64,000 bases of DNA from Dipteris shenzhenensis (lineage: Eukaryota; Polypodiophyta; Polypodiopsida; Gleicheniales): the NCBI GenBank assembly GCA_047967505.1, contig CM106538.1; one strand, 5' to 3'. Made by a program: the position numbers and the translations under genes. Below the pieces are notes generated by a model. The model was not told the DNA's origin. It was given only the letters and a program-made list of their open reading frames with translations, and ran no database searches. Positions 55,750 through 64,000 of this stretch are shown here, one piece after another (the stretch's first letter is position 1; the number at the start of each line of letters is the position of its first letter).

Positions 55750-57840
55750 TATCATCAACTGTGATGTGTATAACTCCATGATGGTGCTATGTGCAAGAGG
55801 CTTGCCCATGTACCGGCAAGAGCATCTACCCATGAGAACACTATAAAAAAGCTGCCACTAGGGGGCTTATGCTTGAGCTACCACTAGGGGCTTATGTTGA
55901 TCTTGTAAATCCAAACCAAGTCATGTGATGAAAGGATTGTTGTGTGCCAAGGATTAAGCTTGTAATGAAATGATGACAACTGAGTGTTGGGCATGGCCAA
56001 GAGGCTGTACAAGGTTGATGTATGTGTGCAAGAACCAATGCGAAAGAATAAACAACAATGTGTGACTTTACAGGGGTGGCATGTGTGTGTGAAAATGTGC
56101 AACAATCCTGAATCCAAGAGGAGATGACTCTGCCAAGTGTCACAATGTGTCATGAATTGTCGAATGCCAATAGTACTGAATTGGTGTTAAATGTGTGAAA
56201 GTGTTTACCCCACGATGATAGATCTGATGGGACTAAGACTGGTGGGAACTAATCAGATAATGTGGCAATGGCTTACTTGGCTTGGTGGAGTTTAATCTCC
56301 TCTAAAGCTGAGCTAGCTAGACTACGCGTCGAAGCATCAAATGCTGCAAAAGAATTTTATGAGCTGGGTATGCTGCAATGGATCATGAGGTGGTCCCGAT
56401 GATGAGGATTCAATGATGTTGACTTGTAGAAATGTCACTTATAAGATCTGAGGTACTCATCGCGTAGAGCACGATATGGTGATCATTTTTGCTTTTCCAC
56501 CTGGATCAAAAGTTTTGGCTTCTGGAAGGATGGCCAATGTTTGATCCCAAGAGGGTGATCTAAATGATGAGGTGGCATGGAGGGTGATGTGGTAGTGGTC
56601 ATATGCCAATTACAAGATTTTGTACATTGCTTTCACCATTGTTGAAAGCGGTCTCAATGAAATCTTGATTGACAGTCATTAAGTAATGCACATTCTCGTT
56701 CTTTAGGACCTTTTTTTGAGGTTGTGTGAGCTTTGAATGCTTACAATGCATCCTCTTCTCACCTGTGTCTGCCATGCAATATCTTGAACCATCAAAATAT
56801 TATTGAATATTAGATAGCAAAAAGCCTTGAACATAATATTAGAAAATGAGAAGACTCTATAGAACATAATATTGACATTTAATAGATGTGCTGTCAAAAT
56901 CTAGCTAAGTGAAAAAAAAACATGTGTATATACAAGGAAACAACAATATTTCATGTAACCATAATATGCATGACATACATGACAATCTTTAATTGTATAT
57001 GTTTCTTAATATTATTTATATGATGTGTAACTATTGTATACATCGAGATATTGTCTAGATAATTTGTACTATGTATAACTTTTATTGAGTGTTAATGTGG
57101 TCTTCAAGCCACTTGGTATCTATCCTACCTTTGCATGTGGAGATAAAGACATTATCTTTAAATAACATTTACCTGTCAACTAGGGGTGTAGTAGGGATGA
57201 AATCTCTATAACTTGGTTGCAAAGCAAGATCTTTCCTTTTGATTGAGTGTCAACCAAGCAATTCCTATTTCTAATCACAATTTATCAGGTGTGTAACACT
57301 ATGTCTACTCAACAAGAATAGAATAGAGTGCCAATCGGGGAGTCATGAAAGATACTACCAAAACCAAGAATACCAACTTGGGATCATGATGCTACAATGT
57401 CTTAAGGTTGCAACACATTGTCATGAAATAAGACTAATTAACAACTTGAAACTAGTAATTATGTATAATAACGTTATGTATGTAATAAAGTGATGTCATA
57501 GTTGCAATACACAATCCAAATTAGGATAGAATGTCAAGTGGGACAAACAAGAATGCATATATAACACAATGTGTTAAGATTTGCAACATATTATCCAAAA
57601 TGGTATAGAGTGTTAACTGTGACACAATACACAATATGCTAAAAACTAATCTAATGAAGTTATAACACATAATCCAAATTTGATTCAATGCTATCTATGA
57701 CACAAAAACATACACAATTTTACATTTAGAAAACAATTGAAAAGAATCTTAAATTAAACTTAGAGTGCAATACAGGACTCTCAAGAGCTTCACGCACCCC
57801 CTTGAAAAAGGAGCGCCTAATTGGCTATCCTACCATCCCT
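55750..57840. other. Unrecognised AT-rich sequence
   Basis: Contains a short duplication near 55855-55890 (ccactaggggcttatg). No gene or element seen. Confidence 0.5.
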
Positions 57841-57870
57841 ACCCTTGCAAAATGATAGCCTAAAATGGGT

Positions 57871-58418
57871 GATCTTCTCTAAACTTGATGGAATGAGTAT
57901 TGCCATTTCATTTTATATGCTACATGACCCTATTTGGATTTTTTAATCAAAAGATATATCGGTTTCCAAAGCTTGGCAATTTTTAGCGATCAACATAGAA
58001 TCAATGCTATGGTCACATAGCTTTTTGTCCCAAACCCAATTGAGCACTTGATTTTCTAAGATTTGCATTTGAAAAAAAAAATTCATGCCAACCTAAGTAC
58101 ATTAGGGAAATTTTGGACTCAAGTGGTACCTCATAAGGAGTGGATCTTCTCTAAACTTGATGGAATCATGTATTGCCATTTCATTCTATATGCTACATGA
58201 CCCTATTTGGATTTTTTAATCAAAAGATATATTGGTTTCCAAAGCTTGGTAGTTTTTGGTGATCAACATAGAATCAATGCTATGGTCACATAGCTTTTTG
58301 TCCCAAACCCAATTGAGCACTTGATTTTCTAAGATTTGCATTTGAAAAAAAAAATTCATGCCAACCTAAGTACATTAGGGAAATTTTGGACTCAAGTGGT
58401 ACCTCATAAGGAGTGGAT
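57871..58418. repeat. 272-bp tandem duplication
   Basis: 57871-58142 and 58143-58418 are head-to-tail copies starting gatcttctctaaacttgatg and ending aaggagtgga. They differ at only a few positions. Non-coding. Confidence 0.95.
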
Positions 58419-58429
58419 TAGCAAAATGG

Positions 58430-59500
58430 ATAAAGAACTAATAAGGCCTATACAGTGTCACATCACCCCCATATGAGTTCAAAAAAATGCATCTCCCTAG
58501 GCTTTGATGGTCCCAAAAAGTGTCCCTTTTCTCTCCTACTTAGAGGGGCCTCCCATTTATCTTGCCCTGCTTTACACCCCAAGATGGTCCCCATTCCCAA
58601 AAAGTGTCACGGATACCACTCCCCCCATTTTTTTAGAATTGCCTAAATGGCCTGAAACCCATCTAAACCTTTCCCCAAACCATGCCTATGACTTTCCAAC
58701 AACTAAACTCTTCTTCTCACCGTAACCACTTTCCAACCCCTAAATCCTTCTTCTTACCATAATCACTTTTCAACCCCTAAATCTAATTTCTTCTCATCGT
58801 TTCGTTATCTTATAATCTCAAATCTTTGTTGCTTCCAAACCTGTGCTAATCTAGAATCTTTGTTGCTTTGATTCCGTGTCTACAAAGCTATTTTTCAAAT
58901 CCTCTTATGGCTCCATTACAAGACTCACCTCAATGCAGTGCTTGATAGTTGGTGGTGAAGCAACAAAGCATAGGATGCAAGCTACATGATGCATGCTCAT
59001 TGTAATTTTCTAATGGCTCTAGTTTAGAATGTTACCAACAAGAAGTAGACCCCTCAAGTACAAGCACATGTGATGAATTGTGTGCTTATTGGTAGTAGCT
59101 AGTGTTGGAGCAAGGAAGCATAGGGTGCAATCGACATGGTACATGAGGGATGAATGCTAGAGATTCTTAACTAATCTCTCTACAGTTTATTAGATAAACA
59201 TCATTCAACATCTTCCAAGCATGTGGGGAGAAATGTCAAATGGAATTCAAGGATATTGACCATTGATGGCAAAAAATATTCAAGCCATCAAACCTAGAGG
59301 GAAGGTTATTGTAGTATTTAGCATTTTTTGAGGCAGATGTAATGGAAGTGGTCATTTTTTTAGCACTTACCAATAAAACCGTCATATTACATATAGCTTG
59401 TAGGTGTTGCTGTCCTTTAGAGAACACCTATTGCATTAAAGTGTGCCCTTTTGTAGATATTATATTTGGCTCCCCAATGGAGATTTCTTGTACTTTTCCT
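58430..59500. other. Unrecognised sequence
   Basis: No domain or element found; some pyrimidine-rich stretches. Confidence 0.4.
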
Positions 59501-59509
59501 TTCTAACAC

Positions 59510-59950
59510 AATTCATCTTCTTTCACTCCAAAAAGAAAAACTATTAGCTTTCTTTATTTAAGAAAAAATATTTTTTTTAAGTACAAAATCAACAGAAATG
59601 TTGCCTTTGAGATACTAGGTTTCATATCTAAATTAGTTTGAAAAAGCGCAAGCACCATTCTCATAAGGTTAAGTAAAATCATAATCTATGTCACTAGTCT
59701 TCTTATTCTAATGTATAAACAAAGAAAGTTAGCCACTTCAACTAGGTTTTGTATTTTTGAATATATTTGCATTGGAAATATTGAGTTGATTTAAACAAGA
59801 TTGAGAAATCAACACAAAGTTTACATTGTCTAGGGGTGTGTGTTTTAATTAATAAAAATTTAATAAAGTCCTTACTTATGGGATTTTAATTAATTAAAAA
59901 CAAAAAAGACATGTGTGAATGTGAGTGAGTGAGTGAGTGTGTGTGTGTGC
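59510..59950. repeat. Repeat block A
   Basis: Contains agctttctttatttaagaaa, aatgttgcctttgagata, ttaaacaagattgagaa and gtttacattgt, ending in gtgagtgagtgagtg. Its partner is 61745-62452. Confidence 0.8.
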
Positions 59951-60129
59951 TATGGGGGGGTTGTCTAGGTTTATTTATTTATTGAAAAAAATATCTTTTG
60001 GGCCCTACGTGTGCATGAGCATGCAAATGGGTGCCCATTTGTGTGCACCCACACACACTTAGGACCTAGGATCCCTTTTTTTTCTCAAATTATGGGGTCT
60101 TGGAGTCCTTTTTTTCCTTAAAAAAACTC

Positions 60130-60770
60130 CCCCCCTTACACACACAATAAAATAAAATAACAAATTTAATAGTAAATGTGTCTCACACACACAGACACTT
60201 ATTTCTTTACACACACACATGCACACACACATGAATACTTCCCTAAGTATGAATTATTATTTTATGTACCCCCATGAAATCTTCTATTTACACTTTCTTT
60301 TTAACCACCCCACATACCAAGCCCACTAATCGTCCCATACCTCCTCTAGTCCCTTCTTAACCAATGCACTCATTCGCTTCTTACTCCACTTGTGACTTAA
60401 ACTTCACTTAAGAATCCAGATGGTTGGCTATATTCCTAGGTAAAGGGATAACAAGCTAGGGAAAACAGGCATTACCTGTCTACCTAAATGTAACTATGAT
60501 GTTCTAACATCTAGTTTGTTTGGATGTGGCAAGTAAGTGGACCCCGACCTCAGAACCTGGACTGCCTAAGGATTCGACATCTTTTTTGAATATTATGTCT
60601 GTCAAACTCAATATTATTAAAAAATTATTAATTTTGATCGAAATTTTTACAAACTCTAGTTGCATTTTTCAACTTAGATGTCTCAAATATTTTTTCCTTA
60701 TATGTTTTCCTTTTTTAAAAATTTTATCCAATTGATGGAATTAATTGTATGGCTTAATTGTTGATGGGAC
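60130..60770. repeat. Repeat block B
   Basis: Contains CA microsatellites, then ccaccccacataccaagccc, cctcctctagtcccttctta, gatgttctaacatctagttt and tttttcaacttagatgtctc. Its partner is 61085-61625 at an offset of about 929 bp. Confidence 0.85.
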
Positions 60771-61084
60771 TTTTTAATCTAAACACACACTTTGGTTTCC
60801 TAACTAGCCTTTGGCCGAGCTAGTGCCATACAATTAGTTCACATCCATTGGATAATTCTTTAGCATGGATAGTCCCTAGTCATGTTGTGATCCACCTTAT
60901 TTTTTACTAACTTATATATTTTTTGTCATAAAGTGGTTTACACATTTACTATCGGCATTATTTTTTCATTTTGACACTTATCATATAGATCCACTTTATT
61001 TCACTTATTATTAGTAGGTGGGGTGTAAGTTCCACATGGTGGGCTTACTCCACACCATGTGGTCTTACCTTCTGGGTTGGGGGT

Positions 61085-61625
61085 GGGCCACACACACACA
61101 ATAAATTTGATAGTAAATGTATCTCACACACAATCACTTTTTTGTTTACACACACACACATGAATACTTTCCTAACTATGAGTTATTGTTTTATGTACCC
61201 CTGTGATATCTTCCCTTTATGCTTTCTTTTTAACCACCCCACATACCAAGCCCACTAATCGTCACATACCTCCTCTAGTCCCTTCTTAACCCATGCACTC
61301 ATTCGCTCCTTACTCCACTTGTGACTTAAACTTCACTTAAGAATCCATATGGTTGTCTATATTCCTAGGTAAAGCGATAACAAGCCAGGGAAAATAGGCA
61401 TTACTTGTCTACCCAAATGTAATTATGATGTTCTAACATCTAGTTTGTTTGGAAGTGGCAGGTAAGTGGACCCTGACCTCGAAACTTGGACTGCCTGAGG
61501 ATTTAACATCTTTATGTTTGTCAAACTCAATATTATTTAAAATTCTTAATTTTGATCGAAATTTTTTCAAACTCTAGTTGCATTTTTCAACTTAGATGTC
61601 TCAAACATTTTTTCCTTATATGCAT
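61085..61625. repeat. Repeat block B'
   Basis: Diverged copy of block B in the same orientation (about 90 percent alike by eye). Confidence 0.85.
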
Positions 61626-61744
61626 GCACAAGGATGATTTTTCAAATAAGGAAAAGAAAGTATCAATAAGCTATTTTCTTGAGAGTTTCTTTAGTAAATT
61701 TAGTGAAAATAATAGGAGAGTACAAGTAATCATGAGCACTACCT

Positions 61745-62452
61745 TGTCATATTCTTTCATTCCAAAAAGAAGAATTGTTAGCTTTCTTTATTTAAGAAAA
61801 AATATATTTTTAAGTAAAAAATCAATAGAAATGTTGCCTTTGAGATAATAGGTTTCATATCTAAATTAGTTAGAAAAAGCACAAGCACCATTCGCATAGG
61901 GCTAAATAAAATCAGCATCTATGTCACTAGCTGTCTTATTCTTGCTACTTATTGGTGTTTACAATGCAATCGCATGCGCATTAGGGCTAGGGGGATTTTT
62001 AAATCTTTGAATTTTGGTTCATTCTTATGCCATTACTGCTTGCCTCTAATTGGTGTTTGATGAACTATTATGTCATTATTTCTTGTCTTTAATCGGTCAC
62101 TCTTAAATAATTCATAGTGTTTTTTGATTTCTTCTTTAATGGACACCAATACACCCCATTAGCCACACATCTATACCAAAAAAATTTGGTGCCAAAAGGA
62201 ACAAGTATTGTATAAACAAAGAACGTTAAGCACTTCTACTAGGTTTTGGATTTTTGAATATATAATAATTTTGCATTGGAAATATTTAGTTAATTTAAAC
62301 AAGATTGAGAAGTCAACACAAAGTTTACATTGTATGGGTGAGTGTGGTTTAATTAATAAAATTTTAATAAAGTCCTTATTTATGGGATTTGGATTAATTA
62401 AAAACAAAAAACATATGGGGGAATGTGAGTGTGAGTGAGTGAGTGTGTGTGT
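61745..62452. repeat. Repeat block A' (split)
   Basis: Copy of block A in the same orientation, interrupted by about 270 bp of unrelated DNA (about 61935-62210). Confidence 0.8.
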
Positions 62453-62459
62453 GAATGAT

Positions 62460-64000
62460 TGATTTAAATTTCCAACTTTATGGCCTAGCCATGATTACTT
62501 ATGTCTTACTATAGGATAGGGGGTTCCTTGAAATTTTTACTGATTAGGGGTCCATGAGTTATGCATTGATGGGGATAGATTTAGCATACCTAATCATGAT
62601 AAGGGAAATCAAAATGGGTTGGATGTGATTTGTATATGTTTAGACCCCAAGGATTTGTATATATTTAGACCTCTTCTTAACTTGATAATTAAATATTATA
62701 GAAAGGAAAATGTCCTTGGTTAAAGCTTGGAAAAACTTGGACCACCACGTGGTGAATAAAGATGTGGTCCCCTCACCAAGTATGCATGGAACACTTGTCA
62801 GCACTTTAGTTGCCCATTACTAATGGGTTGTGTATTAATAGTGGCATTAATAAAGGTAGAGAATGGACACTTGTACAATAGGTATTAATTGATAGAGGGA
62901 GAACCAAGGCACCTTGTTTCAACCATTCGTGGAATTTAATGACTCTAGTTGGCATGTGATCTTGAGGATCTTATTGTAAAAGATACAAACTAACAGTCCT
63001 TTACAAGCACCTTGAGGACCTTGTCATTAATGTGCTATGTAATAAGGTTATTGGACATGTGCCTTAAAAAATGGGGTCTTTATGATAGTGGGTAGAGATA
63101 TTCCCCCGCTAAGACTCTTGGGAAGCTCAACTCTATGCCCTTATGTGATAGTCAACTCCTCCCTAGACTTCTTCACGATAGATCCTCATCTTCATGAACG
63201 GGCGTACCCACTCAATTTACTCTTTTACCTGCTTTCACATTGCTCACGTGAGATGGCTGCAAAATTTGAGGAGCTTAGCCTTAGCCCATGAAGACATGGG
63301 GATTGGCATCGTTGAGCAACTCAACTACCCTTCAAGTGATGATAATGCTATGCTACCTAAATATGCGAAGGCTACTAGTATCACAAGTGATAGGTAAGCG
63401 TACTCCTCCCACATAGGCATGATTTTTCAATCCCTCAACGAAGGGATTTTTTTATGTAGCTTCAAGCAGTGTTAGATTTTTGCATTGGAACTTTACACTA
63501 CCCTCATTAGACCTTGATGAGTCTCTATGTATGGCTCTTGGCTCACAACTACCCACTTACTCATCTACTGGAATGAAAGTCTAGGGGGGGGACCACAGTC
63601 CTGGGTTTCCAAACGGAAATCAATACGAGCTCTTGAGGAGCAAGGCATTGTTAGAGCTCCATATGGCAAGACTTAGTAGACCCCGTCTGCGAGACTTAGT
63701 AAATTACTGCTCTCTTAACATATTCATGTAAGGCTAGCACTGAGGACATTTTATGCAGAAACTACCGGGTTGAACTTGCCATGATTGTGGTCTTTTTGAG
63801 TACTTCTTCATGCATGTGCCAGGTTGCCCGAGTTCTTGGTAACATTTTTCTTGGTAAAGTGTTTAGTCTCCTCTGTCTAGATGCTTCCCAGCCTAGAGAG
63901 GTATATATACTGCTACACTTCACTTGAGCTCTTTACGATAATTAGGAGCTCGACAGTTTTGAAGCCACCCACAATCGTTCCACCTCCACGACTATGAGAA
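62460..64000. other. Unrecognised sequence at right edge
   Basis: Short open frames (for example 63194-63397) have no recognisable domain. A TATA-like ggtatatatactgc lies near 63900 and could belong to an LTR or promoter continuing past the window. Confidence 0.35.

Overview
This window looks like nuclear DNA from a land plant with a large, repeat-rich genome. The evidence is two intron-containing plant-type genes inside a mass of decayed retrotransposons of plant families: L1-type LINEs, Ty1/copia and Ty3/gypsy LTR elements whose primer-binding sites match plant initiator tRNA-Met, and a DUF659-type hAT transposase. LINE style, long introns and many (GA)n tracts would fit a seed-free plant such as a fern or lycophyte, but that is a weak inference. 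I saw no bacterial features, CRISPR array, rRNA or credible tRNA gene.

Host genes. (1) Plus strand, 3034-10010: the last six recognisable exons of imidazoleglycerol-phosphate dehydratase (HISN5/HIS3 family), a plastid enzyme of histidine synthesis. Its 5' exons lie left of the window or were lost; a LINE fills 1-2640 and a small TRIM-like element sits in the 4.3-kb intron. (2) Minus strand, 31210-32037, with likely exons to about 32530: the C-terminal half of a plant ARID-HMG DNA-binding protein (HMGB9/10/15 type). Its first ARID exons were not found. A short SEC61-gamma-like stretch at 35062-35112 and a doubtful PPR-like stretch near 11.0 kb are probable gene relics.

Mobile DNA, left to right. 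LINE A (1-2640) has its central RT segment inverted in place. A TRIM lies at 5701-6470. LINE B (about 12.4-15.9 kb) is a decayed ORF1-EN-RT copy. LINE C (about 19.1-25.25 kb) is interrupted in ORF1 by a 2745-bp non-autonomous LTR element (19943-22687) with matching 350-bp LTRs and a gagga target duplication. A copia RT scrap lies at 33.7-34.1 kb. A gypsy remnant (35.2-37.17 kb) has gag joined directly to RNase H and integrase. A hAT transposase relic covers 37.56-39.83 kb. A cluster of copia remnants lies at 40.5-43.2 kb. A young non-autonomous copia element (43989-47354) has near-identical LTRs and a taaag target duplication. A gypsy gag scrap lies near 48.8-49.4 kb. LINE D (51.2-52.9 kb) and LINE E (54.4-55.6 kb) carry complementary halves of one LINE layout.

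The remaining DNA (25-31, 47-51, 53-54 and 56-64 kb) has no gene I can recognise, but holds many local direct duplications of 50-600 bp. I found no operon-like or new multi-gene system. The most unusual items are a GA/CT-tailed repeat with a conserved hairpin, the young copia derivative whose LTR carries a 24/48-bp minisatellite and a 20-bp perfect palindrome, the in-place LINE inversion, and a perfect 232-bp tandem duplication.
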